Part shown: in pieces, positions 7,624-16,200 of the stretch
Numbering within the stretch: the stretch's first letter is position 1
Layout of the letters: the number at the start of each line of letters is the position of its first letter
Assembly (NCBI GenBank): GCA_031390425.1
Contig: JANMTL010000072.1
Span: 1 to 30,321, forward strand
Origin: PBB1 sp031390425
GTDB taxonomy: Bacteria > Pseudomonadota > Gammaproteobacteria > Burkholderiales > Burkholderiaceae_C
Direction: 5' to 3'
DNA length: 30,321 bases
Notes under the pieces: generated by a model
What the model was told of the DNA's origin: nothing
What the model saw: the letters and a program-made list of their open reading frames with translations, nothing else
The model's database searches: none
Position numbers and translations under genes: made by a program

Positions 7624-8558
7624 TGGCCATCGCCGCGTCGTCTCCCCAGTCGGGCATGCTCACCGGCTCGGTCTCCGGCGCCGCGTCGTCGGCCATCGAT
7701 ACGCGCGCCTTGGCCGCCTTGCGCAACACGGCCTCACGCGACCCGAGGGCCGCGATCAAAGAGACCGCAAAACAGTTCGAGACGCTGTTCATGCAGCAAC
7801 TGCTCAAAGGCATGCGCGACGCGCAGGCCGCCATGGCATCGGGGCTGATGGAGAACTCGGCCACCAAGCTCGGCACCGAGATGCTCGACACCGAATACGC
7901 CAAGCAACTGAGCGGCTCGCCCGGCGGGTTGGCCGATGTGATTGCGCGGCAGTTGGAGCGGCAGATGTTCGGCGTGGCCGCGCAGACGGAATCTCCCGCC
8001 ATGGCGACGCCAGCCCAGACACCGTCGGCGGCGGCCGCGCCGCTGTCGTCGCTCGGCCGGCCGGTCGGCCAGCGGCAGCTCGACTTCGTGCAACGGCACA
8101 CCGACGCGGCGCGAGCCGCCGAGGCGCAGACCGGCATCCCGGCCGGCTACATGGTGGCGCAGGCGGCGCACGAGTCGGGCTGGGGCCAGCGCGAGATCAA
8201 GAACGCCGATGGATCGAGTTCCTTCAATGTTTTCGGCATCAAGGCCGGCGCCGGCTGGAGGGGTCCCGTGGCCGAGGTGACCACCACCGAATACACCGAC
8301 GGCACCGCGCACAAGGTGACGGCGAAGTTCCGCGCCTACGACTCCTACGCAGCCTCGTTCAACGACTACGCCCGGCTGATGAAGGAGAGTCCGCGCTACG
8401 GCCAGGTGATGGCCGACGCTAGCACCGGCAGCGTGACAGCGGCCGGCTTTGCGCAGGGATTGCAACGTGCCGGTTACGCGACCGATCCGGCCTATGCCGA
8501 CAAGCTGACCCGGGTCATCAACACCACGCTGCGTCTGCAGCGGGTGCTGACGACCTGA
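7623..8558 (+). CDS. flgJ: FlgJ, rod scaffold and peptidoglycan hydrolase
   Basis: FlgJ caps the growing rod and cuts peptidoglycan so that the rod can cross the wall. The 311-residue product is the two-domain form. An N-terminal rod-binding domain (about residues 35-110, with K-Q-F-E-T-L-F-M-Q-Q-L-L-K and L-G-T-E-M-L-D) joins through an Ala/Pro/Ser linker to a C-terminal glucosaminidase domain (about 155-305). Glu184 in A-H-E-S-G-W-G and Asp248 in F-N-D-Y fall where the catalytic residues of Salmonella FlgJ are known. The start overlaps the flgI stop (TGATG). The hydrolase domain looks active. Confidence 0.97.
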   Translation: MAIAASSPQSGMLTGSVSGAASSAIDTRALAALRNTASRDPRAAIKETAKQFETLFMQQLLKGMRDAQAAMASGLMENSATKLGTEMLDTEYAKQLSGSPGGLADVIARQLERQMFGVAAQTESPAMATPAQTPSAAAAPLSSLGRPVGQRQLDFVQRHTDAARAAEAQTGIPAGYMVAQAAHESGWGQREIKNADGSSSFNVFGIKAGAGWRGPVAEVTTTEYTDGTAHKVTAKFRAYDSYAASFNDYARLMKESPRYGQVMADASTGSVTAAGFAQGLQRAGYATDPAYADKLTRVINTTLRLQRVLTT

Positions 8559-8577
8559 CACGAAGGACCGCAGCAGC

Positions 8578-10587
8578 ATGGCCAACGGCGCACTCTCGTC
8601 CCTCGGCTTGCGGGCCTTGTCGGCCAGCTATGCCCAATTGCAGGCCACCGGCCACAACATCGCCAACGTCAACACGGTCGGCTATTCGCGGCAGCAGGCC
8701 GAGTTGGAGACGGCCGGCGGTCAGTTCAGCGGCGCCGGGTTCTTCGGCAAGGGCGTCAATGTGGCGACCGTCTCGCGCGCCTACGACGACTTCCTGACCC
8801 GCGAGGCCGCGCGCTCGCGATCGCTGGCGGCGGCCGACACCGCGCACAGCGAGCAGTTGCTGCAGTTGGAGAAGGTGTTCGGCGTCGGCGAGGCCGGGCT
8901 CGGCCATTCGGCCGGCCAACTCTTCAACGCGTTCGCCGATGTGGCGAGTAAGCCGCAGGACGAGTCGGCACGCCAGGTCGTGTTATCGCGTGCCAGTCAG
9001 TTGGCGGCGCGCTTCAGCGGGGCGGCGGAGCAGATCGACAACCTGCAAATCGGTGTCACGCAGGACCTGCGCGCCTCGGTGGTGCAGGTCAATGTGCTGA
9101 CGCAACGCATCGCGACGCTGAACCAGGGCGTCATCGATTCGCGCGGGCTCGGCCAGCCGCCGAACGACCTGCTCGACCAGCGCGAGCTGGCGATCAACGA
9201 ACTCAGCCAGTACCTGCAGGTGACCACCATCGGCGCCGAAGACGGCAGCCTGTCGGTGTTCATGGGCGGCGGGCAGTCGATCGTGCTCGGTGCACAGACC
9301 ACACCGTTGGTCGCGATGCCCGATGCCTACGACGTGTCGCGGGTGGTGATCGGCGTCCGCGGCATGGGCGGCGATCGGCAGGTGCCGACCGCGCTGCTGC
9401 AAGGCGGCTCGATCTCCGGGCTGGTCGCCTTTCAAAGCAAGGACCTGACCGACGCCCGCAACCTGCTCGGTCAACTGGCACTGGCGGTCGGTCAGCAGGT
9501 CAACGAGCAGCAAGGCAAGGGACTCGATCTGCTGGGCCAGACCGGTGCGGCGCTGTTCCGCTTCGGGGCGGCGTCGGGCCTGCCGGTGATTCCCGCGCGG
9601 GCGTCATCGACCAACAGCGGCAGCGGCAGCGTGTCGCTGACACTGCAAGCGCCCGCCACGCTGGCTGCAGCCGCGGTCAGCAGCGTGCAGCCGAGCGACT
9701 ACGAATTGCGTGCCGACGGCATCGGCGGCTTTCAGCTCTACCGGCTCAGCGGTGCCGCAGTCGATGCGCAGTTCGCGCCGCGCACGGTCGTCAACGGCGA
9801 CCTCGTCGACGGCTTCCAGATCAACATCAGCGGCGCGTCGGCTGCAGGCGACCGCTACCTGTTGCAACCCGCAGGCAATGCGGCACGCGACATGCGGGTC
9901 GACATCAACAACCCGAAGCTGCTCGCTGCGGCGTCGCCCTTGAGCGCGACGGTCGGCGTCTCGAACCAGGGCAGCGGATCCGTCCTCACGCTCAGCGCGC
10001 AAAGCAGCGCCGCGGGCAGCCACCCGAACCTGCCGGCGACGCTGAGTTTCCAGGCCACCGCGACGCCCGGGCTGTACACCTATACCTGGCAGGACGGCAC
10101 CGGCACCAGCGCCCCGCTGGCCTGGCAGCCGGGCGAGTCGATCGCCTACGCCGGGACGACCGCCAGCAACGGATTCGCGCTGACGATCGCCGGCGTGCCG
10201 GTGCCGGGCGACAGCTACACCGTCGGTCGCAACACCTTCCCGCGGGCCGACAACACCAATGCCAACGCCTTGCTGTCGCTGCGCGACGCGGCGATGGTCG
10301 GCAGCATCTGGGACGGCGCCAGCCTGCAACCCGGCACCCGCGCGACCGATGCCTACGCCGACATCCTCGCCAATGTGGGCGTGCGGGTGCAGAGTGCGAA
10401 GGCGGCCGCCGAGTTGTCGACCGTCGTCGCCGACAACGCCGAGAGCAACCGCGCCAGCCAGTCCGGCGTCAACCTCGACGACGAGGCGGCGCGTCTGATC
10501 CAGTTTCAGCAGTCCTACCAGGCGGCGGCCAAGATGCTTCAGGTGGCGCAGTCGATCTTCGACACGCTGCTGCAAGTCGCGCGCTGA
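8578..10587 (+). CDS. flgK: FlgK, hook-filament junction protein 1
   Basis: FlgK (HAP1) links the hook to the filament together with FlgL. The 669-residue product is longer than the roughly 550 residues of the enteric protein, with extra length in the surface-exposed centre (about residues 330-560). The N-terminus has L-G-L-R-A-L-S-A and G-H-N-I-A-N-V-N-T-V-G-Y-S-R-Q. The C-terminal helix has S-G-V-N-L-D-D-E-A-A-R-L-I-Q-F-Q-Q-S-Y-Q-A-A-A-K. AAGGA precedes the ATG. It follows flgJ by 19 nt and precedes flgL by 37 nt. No separate sigma-28 promoter is visible upstream. Confidence 0.97.
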   Translation: MANGALSSLGLRALSASYAQLQATGHNIANVNTVGYSRQQAELETAGGQFSGAGFFGKGVNVATVSRAYDDFLTREAARSRSLAAADTAHSEQLLQLEKVFGVGEAGLGHSAGQLFNAFADVASKPQDESARQVVLSRASQLAARFSGAAEQIDNLQIGVTQDLRASVVQVNVLTQRIATLNQGVIDSRGLGQPPNDLLDQRELAINELSQYLQVTTIGAEDGSLSVFMGGGQSIVLGAQTTPLVAMPDAYDVSRVVIGVRGMGGDRQVPTALLQGGSISGLVAFQSKDLTDARNLLGQLALAVGQQVNEQQGKGLDLLGQTGAALFRFGAASGLPVIPARASSTNSGSGSVSLTLQAPATLAAAAVSSVQPSDYELRADGIGGFQLYRLSGAAVDAQFAPRTVVNGDLVDGFQINISGASAAGDRYLLQPAGNAARDMRVDINNPKLLAAASPLSATVGVSNQGSGSVLTLSAQSSAAGSHPNLPATLSFQATATPGLYTYTWQDGTGTSAPLAWQPGESIAYAGTTASNGFALTIAGVPVPGDSYTVGRNTFPRADNTNANALLSLRDAAMVGSIWDGASLQPGTRATDAYADILANVGVRVQSAKAAAELSTVVADNAESNRASQSGVNLDDEAARLIQFQQSYQAAAKMLQVAQSIFDTLLQVAR

Positions 10588-10624
10588 CACGCGCCCCCTG
10601 ACCTTCTACCGAGCGAGACTCGCC

Positions 10625-11863
10625 ATGCGCATCAGCACCGCCAACAGCCACGACGCGACGATCGACAACCTGCAGCGGCGCCAGATCGCGATGAGCGATC
10701 TGCAAAACCGCATGACCACCGGCAAGCGCGTGCTGAAGGCCAGCGACGATCCGGCCGCCGCATCGCGGGCCGAGCGCGCGCTGGCCAGCGAGATGCGCAG
10801 CGTCACCTCGCAACGCAGCGTGGAGGCCAGTCTGGTCATCGCCACGCAGACCGAAAGCGCGCTCGGCGATGCCGAAGAACTGCTGCAGCAAGCGCGCGAG
10901 GCGCTGGTCGCCTCGGGCAATGCGACCTACTCCGACAGCGAGCGCCGAGTTCAGGCCGACAAGCTCGACAGCCTGCGGCAGGCGCTGTTTGCGGTGGCGA
11001 ACCGGTCCGACGGGGCTGGCAGCTACCTGTTCGGCGGCCAGGGTTCGACCGAGCCGCCGTTCATCGACTCGCCGGCACCGATCGGCGTGCAGTACCGCGG
11101 CATCAGCGGACAGGTTCAGACCGATACCGACACCTCGCTGTCGCTGAGCACCGATGGCGCCGCAGCGTGGTTGACCGCGCGCAGCGGCAACGGCGTGTTC
11201 GTCACCAGCGCGGCTGGCAACAGCGCCACCAGCGCGCCGGTGACCGGGGCCTGGGTCAACGCCGGCAGCGTCACCGACCCGTCGGCGCTGTTTCCGGTGC
11301 CCGAGACCGGCTACCGCATCCGCTTCACCAGCGCCACCGCTTACGACATCGAGCGCTTTGCGCTGGCCACGCCCAGCGTCGTGACCACCGAAAGCGTCGG
11401 CAATGTCTACCAGGACGGCCGCGCGATCGCACTGCACGGCATGAGCGTCAACGTCGCGGGCACCCCGGCCGACGGCGACCGGTTCGAGATCAAACCGTCG
11501 ACTCCGTCGCTCGGCGTGTTCGGCATGCTCGACGACGCGATCGCCGCGCTGCGGTTGCCCCATCAGACCAGCGCCCAGCGCGCCCAGGCGACCGCTGACG
11601 GCCTGCGCGACGTCGACGCGGTGATGGGGCCGCTGCGCACGGCCCGCTCGGCGGCCGGTGAGGTGCTGAACCGCATCGACACCGAAGTGACCCGGTTGTC
11701 CGCGCAAAAATTGAACGCGCAGACCGAGCGTTCGAGCGCCGAGGACCTCGACATGGTCGAGGCGTACTCGAATTTCAGCAACCTGCAGACCGGCTACGAT
11801 GCTGCGCTGAAGTCGTATTCGCTGGTGCAGAAGATGTCGCTGTTCCAGTACGTCAATCCTTGA
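10625..11863 (+). CDS. flgL: FlgL, hook-filament junction protein 3
   Basis: FlgL (HAP3) sits between FlgK and the flagellin filament and resembles flagellin at both ends. The 412-residue product is longer than the enteric protein (about 317). The N-terminal helix has L-Q-N-R-M-T-T-G-K-R-V-L-K-A-S-D-D-P-A-A-A-S-R-A. A typical Y-L-F-G-G segment lies near residue 135. The C-terminus has E-D-L-D-M-V-E-A-Y-S-N-F-S-N-L-Q-T-G-Y-D-A-A-L. It is the last structural gene of the flg run. The 52-nt gap to the next gene shows no T-tailed terminator, so read-through into it is likely. Confidence 0.96.
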   Translation: MRISTANSHDATIDNLQRRQIAMSDLQNRMTTGKRVLKASDDPAAASRAERALASEMRSVTSQRSVEASLVIATQTESALGDAEELLQQAREALVASGNATYSDSERRVQADKLDSLRQALFAVANRSDGAGSYLFGGQGSTEPPFIDSPAPIGVQYRGISGQVQTDTDTSLSLSTDGAAAWLTARSGNGVFVTSAAGNSATSAPVTGAWVNAGSVTDPSALFPVPETGYRIRFTSATAYDIERFALATPSVVTTESVGNVYQDGRAIALHGMSVNVAGTPADGDRFEIKPSTPSLGVFGMLDDAIAALRLPHQTSAQRAQATADGLRDVDAVMGPLRTARSAAGEVLNRIDTEVTRLSAQKLNAQTERSSAEDLDMVEAYSNFSNLQTGYDAALKSYSLVQKMSLFQYVNP

Positions 11864-11915
11864 TCGGTGCCGCGGGTTCTGCGCGGGCTCTGGTTTCCAC
11901 TGCGTAGGAGCTGTT

Positions 11916-13121
11916 GTGTCGGACGAGATCCTGGGTCAGGTGGCGCTGGGCTACTCCGCTTTCATCGATCGCAACCGGGCGGTCACCGCGACCCGCCTGA
12001 CCGTCTTCCCACTCAAGCCCGATGCGGTGCTCGACGCGGCGCAGTTGCTGGAAGCGGTGGCTTCGGTGTGGCCGCCAAAAGGCGGCCGCGTGTCGCTCAA
12101 CATCACCAGCGAAAGCCTGCTGCAAGACCTGCTGCGCTCGACGCCGTCGCACAACCTGATGGTCGAGGTGCCGGCCTTCATGGCGGCTGATCCGGTCAAC
12201 ACCGCATCGATCGTCGCGCTGCACGCCCACGGCTCCACGCTGATGCTCAAAGGGCGCCCGCTCAAAGAGCTGCCGCGCGCTGTGCTGCCCTGCTTCAAAC
12301 AGTCGATCATCGACCTCGCCGACGACCGCCGCATCGGTGCGGCGGTGGCGGCGCCCGAAGGCGTCACGCGCAGCATCCCGCATGTGCTGGCGGGCATCCA
12401 CAACACCGCCGACATGGACGGCGCCTTCAGCCGCGGCGCCATCGCGGTGCTGGGCTGGCCGCTCGGCGATGAAGTCACCGAGCGCCCCAAAGGCGGTCGT
12501 GCGCCGCCGACGCCGATCGACCTGCAAACCGTGGTCGAGCTGATCCGCCAGGTCGACGAGGAAGAGCCAGCCGAGAAGCTGGAGAACACGCTCAAGCGCG
12601 ATCCGTCGCTGGGCTTCAAGGTGCTGCGCTACATCAACTCGCCCGCCTTCGGGCTGTCGGTCGAGATCAGCTCCTTTCGACATGCGCTGATGCTGCTCGG
12701 CTACCAGCGACTCAAGCGCTGGCTGGCGCTGTTGCTGGCCACCGCCAGCAAGGAACCCAACCTGCGCGCCGCGATGTTCGCGTCGGTGCGGCGCGGCTTG
12801 CTGATGGAAGAGTTGGCGCGCCACAACGGCGACCAGGAAATGCGCAACGAGTTGTTCATCTGCGGCGTTTTCTCGCTGCTGGACCGCCTGTTCCAGCAGC
12901 CGCTGGCCGAGCTGCTGCGCACCATCCCCGTGCCGCAGCGGGTGCACGAGACGCTGATCGACGGCACCGGCCCGTACGCGCCGTATTTCAAGCTGGTGCA
13001 GGCGATCGAAGCCGAGTCGCTGTACGACTTTCGCGAATGCGCCGACGCGCTGATGATGGACGTGCGCGAGATCAACCGGGCCGAGTTGCGTGCCCTCGCA
13101 TCGGCTGCAGACCTCGACTGA
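11916..13121 (+). CDS. Degenerate EAL plus HDOD signalling protein (YuxH type)
   Basis: This 401-residue protein starts at a GTG (11916) with TAGGAG five bases upstream. Residues 1-195 look like a worn-down EAL fold: a G-Y-S-A-F-I-D-R-N start and R-V-S-L-N-I-T-S-E-S, but no E-A-L catalytic triplet and no D-D-F-G-T-G motif, so c-di-GMP hydrolysis is unlikely. Residues about 200-390 are an HDOD domain, with L-K-R-D-P-S-L-G-F-K-V-L-R-Y-I-N-S, S-F-R-H-A-L-M-L-L-G and R-R-G-L-L-M-E-E-L-A. HDOD domains resemble HD phosphohydrolases without metal ligands and are usually regulatory. It lies 52 nt after flgL and is probably cotranscribed, which suggests a role in controlling motility or c-di-GMP signalling (inference). 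Confidence 0.85.
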   Translation: MSDEILGQVALGYSAFIDRNRAVTATRLTVFPLKPDAVLDAAQLLEAVASVWPPKGGRVSLNITSESLLQDLLRSTPSHNLMVEVPAFMAADPVNTASIVALHAHGSTLMLKGRPLKELPRAVLPCFKQSIIDLADDRRIGAAVAAPEGVTRSIPHVLAGIHNTADMDGAFSRGAIAVLGWPLGDEVTERPKGGRAPPTPIDLQTVVELIRQVDEEEPAEKLENTLKRDPSLGFKVLRYINSPAFGLSVEISSFRHALMLLGYQRLKRWLALLLATASKEPNLRAAMFASVRRGLLMEELARHNGDQEMRNELFICGVFSLLDRLFQQPLAELLRTIPVPQRVHETLIDGTGPYAPYFKLVQAIEAESLYDFRECADALMMDVREINRAELRALASAADLD

Positions 13122-13242
13122 GAGGCTGGAAGCTTTCTGCTGCGCAGGCCGATCTGGCGGTTTTGGTGCTCACCGTACAGGGGTACGGCTCCGCTCCTCG
13201 ACACCACCTCGGCCCGCTCGCGACGAAATCTTCTCAGCCTCT
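13121..13242. repeat. 122-nt imperfect palindromic intergenic element
   Basis: The gap after the HDOD gene is almost wholly one inverted repeat. AGAGGCTG (13121-13128) matches CAGCCTCT (13235-13242). Next inward, GAAG and TTTC blocks pair with CTTC and GAAA. GGCCGA (13147-13152) pairs with TCGGCC (13209-13214). At the tip CCGTAC-AGGG-GTACGG (13173-13188) forms a perfect 6-bp stem with a 4-base loop. The left arm is 58 nt and the right arm 60 nt. There is no T-tract. I see no second copy in this window; it resembles dispersed palindromic repeats of other high-GC betaproteobacteria (inference). Confidence 0.65.
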
Positions 13243-13299
13243 GGATCGGCGCGCTAGATTCGGGTTCATGAAATCGCGAACCGCGCCGCGGTGACTCCG

Positions 13300-16200
13300 A
13301 TGGATGCCACCGCCAGCCTGTCCTCCCTCGAACAGTTCTTCGACCACCTCTCGGACGGGGTGCTGTTGCTCGACCGTCGCGCCGGGGTGACTTTCGCCAA
13401 CACCGCAGCGCTGCGGCGCCTGCCGGGTGTCGTCGGCGCATCCGTCACCGAATGGCAACCAGCCTTGGGTGCCGAGCTGGTCGACTGGCTGCGCCACGCC
13501 GCCGCTGCGTCGCCCGGCGCGATGCGCATGCCGGGTCACGCGGCCGCGCGCTCGGTGGTGGCGTCGCGTCGCAGCGCCGCGCAGGCGCCGCCGATGGCGG
13601 TGCTGGCCGACGGCCAATCGGCCGATGCGGCCTGGCAGGTGCTCGGAGCGGGCCTCTATGCGCTGCGCTTGCATTGGCGCGACGTCGGCGACGCGCGCGA
13701 TGCGCCTGCGCCCGGCACCGAACGGCGCGATGCCGGCCTGCGTGTCGACGCGCCGCCGCGCCGCGCCGCCGCGTTGCCGCCGACCATCGCCGGCCCGGTG
13801 ATCGCCGAGCTCATGCAGGTGCTGTGGCACTCGCCGTTTCCCGCGCTGCTGCAAGACAGCCGACAGCGCATCGTCGACGTGAATCCGGCGTTCGTCGACT
13901 TCAGCGGCTATGCGCGCGAGCAACTGATCGGCAGCGACCCGATCGCGCTCGAACCCGAGGAGGACCGCGCCAGCAGCCTCGAGCTGCGCGCGCGCTGGCA
14001 AGACCCGGCGCGGCGCGATGCCGAACCGGCGCTGGTCGACCGCCGCCTGGTCGCCGCCGATGGCCGCGAACGCTGGTTCCGCGCGACCCGCAGCGCGCTG
14101 ACCGACGAGCGTGGGCGCGTGTTCTCGATGTCGGTGTTGCAAGACAGCACCGCCGAGCACGTGGCCCGAGAACGTGCCGACCGCTCGGCGCGCGAGATCG
14201 ACGACTGGTTCGACCTGAGCCCGATCGGCATGGTGCTGTTCGACGAGGCCGGCCTGCTGGTGCGCACCAACCCGGCGTTCGACGCGTTGGCCGGTGTGGT
14301 GCCGTCGGTGCTGTCCGAGGCCTCGCCCGAGCTGCGCGGGTTGCTGGGCTGGACCGACGACGGCCCGTCGGCTGCGCTGGAGCCTTCGGCCAAGCCGGTG
14401 GTTGCGCACGGCTGGCTGCCGCAGATCAATGTCAACGGGCAGGGCAGTCTGCGGCGCTTGCGTTCGATCGTGCGCTGCTACATCACCTCGAGCGGCCAGC
14501 GGCGCCACATGGCGATCCTGGAGGACCGCAGCATCGAGGAAGAACGCGACCTCGCGCAGATGCAGATCGGCGCGCTGATGGACACCGCTGGTGTCGGGCT
14601 GGCGACCTTTCAGGAGACCTCGGGCTGGGTGCGCCAGCGCCAGTCGTCGGCCGCCAACGAATCGCGCACCGACGCGGCGGCGGTGCCCACCTCGGCTGCG
14701 CTGCAATCGATCAGCCGCGACATCGTGGCCGACGAGTCGATGGCCGACTACGACGCGCTGCAACAGGCTTTGCGCACCGCGCAGCGGGCCGAGGTGCGCT
14801 ATGCCATCAAGCATCCACAGCTCGGCCTGCGCTGGCTGCTGACGCGTGTCGAACCGGCCACGCTGGCGTCGGGCAAGCGCACCACCTCGGTGGTCACGCT
14901 CGACATCACCGAGCAGCACCAGTCGCAGCAGCGCAGCGAGCAGTTGTTGCGCGAGCTGACGACGATTCTCGAGAGCACCTCGGCCGGCATCGCCTACATC
15001 CGCGGCGACGTGCTGGTGCGCTGCAACCGCCGTTTCGAAGCGATGCTCGGGTTGAGCGCCGCGGGTGTGGCGGGCAGCGGCATCCAGGCGCTGTTCGGCA
15101 GCACGCCGCAAGGTCAGCGCATCGCCAGCGAGACCTTGCAAGCGTTGACCGCCGGGCTGATCTTCGAGACCGAATTTTCGATGGCACCGAGCGCGGCTGC
15201 CGTGGCGGGCGAAGCCGCAGCACCGAACGGCCATGCCGCGCCCGGCCCCGCGCGCTGGTACGCGCTGTCGGTGCGGCGAACCGGCCCGGTCTCGGAGCAG
15301 ATCGAGGCGATCGCGGTGCTCTCCGACATCACGCGGCTGAAGGCGCAGCAAGTCGAGCTGGAGCAGCTCGCGCGCGACCGCGAACTGATGTTCAGCCTGT
15401 CCGAGGTCGGCATCGCGTTTTTGCGCGACGGCGTGCTCAAACGTGCCAACGACGCGCTGGCGCAGCTGGCCGGCTACCCGGCGGCCGAGTTGCGCGGGCT
15501 GGCGTTGAGCTCGCTTTTCCCCGATGCCGAGGAACACGAACGCCTGTCGACCCAAGAGCAGAACGCGCTGCGCCAACACGGCCGCTGGATCGGCGAGCGC
15601 CAGTTGCATCAGCGCGACGGCCGCGTGGTGTGGGTGCAGGTGAGCACGCGGCTGGTCGGCGACGATCTGTCCGGCGGTGTCATCGCGTCCTTCGTCAACG
15701 TCGACGCAAGGCACCGCGCCGAGCATGCGGTGGCCTTGCAGGCGCACCGCACGCGCGCGATCCTCGATTCGGTGCTGGTCGGCATCGTCACGGTCGGCCC
15801 GCGCGGCATCGAGTGGATGAACCGCTCGGCGCGCCGCATGTTCGGCGCCGACCTCGGGGACTTCATCGATCAGCCGATCAGCACCGTGGCCACGCCCGAA
15901 CCCGATCACCCGTTTCGGCGCACGCAGTACCTCGAAGACCTGGTCGAAGGCGAGGCCGAGACCTTCGAGTGCCGCGTCAAGGCGCGCGACGGGCGCGAGT
16001 TCTGGGTCGTCGGCAACGCGGTGGTGACCGGGCGCGAATCGCGCGGCCGGCAGCTCACGTACGCGCTGCTCGACATCGAGCGCCGCCGGCAGGCCGAAGC
16101 CCGCATCGAGGAGGCGCAAGCCTCGCTGCAACGCATCATCGAAGCGGCGCCGATGGCGATCACGGTCCGCGATGCGCGCACGCTGTGCATTCTGCAAGCC

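Noticed and set aside
13129..13155. GAAGCTTT-N11-GCCGATCT before the multi-PAS kinase, resembling a sigma-28 promoter.
   Set aside because: The -35 half matches only 5 of 8 positions and the bases belong to the palindromic element, so chance is likely.
13246..13259. TCGGCGCGCTAGAT also occurs exactly at 18017-18030.
   Set aside because: A 14-base match is expected about once by chance in 30 kb of GC-rich DNA, and the flanks do not match; the second copy includes the stop codon of the minus-strand kinase.
13234..16197. A 987-codon open frame on the minus strand opposite the multi-PAS kinase, and similar long antisense frames opposite the decarboxylase (27808-30252) and the GGDEF genes.
   Set aside because: High-GC genes commonly leave the antisense frame open. 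The translations are Arg/His/Gln/Ala-rich with no recognisable motif, while the plus-strand frames contain clear domains.
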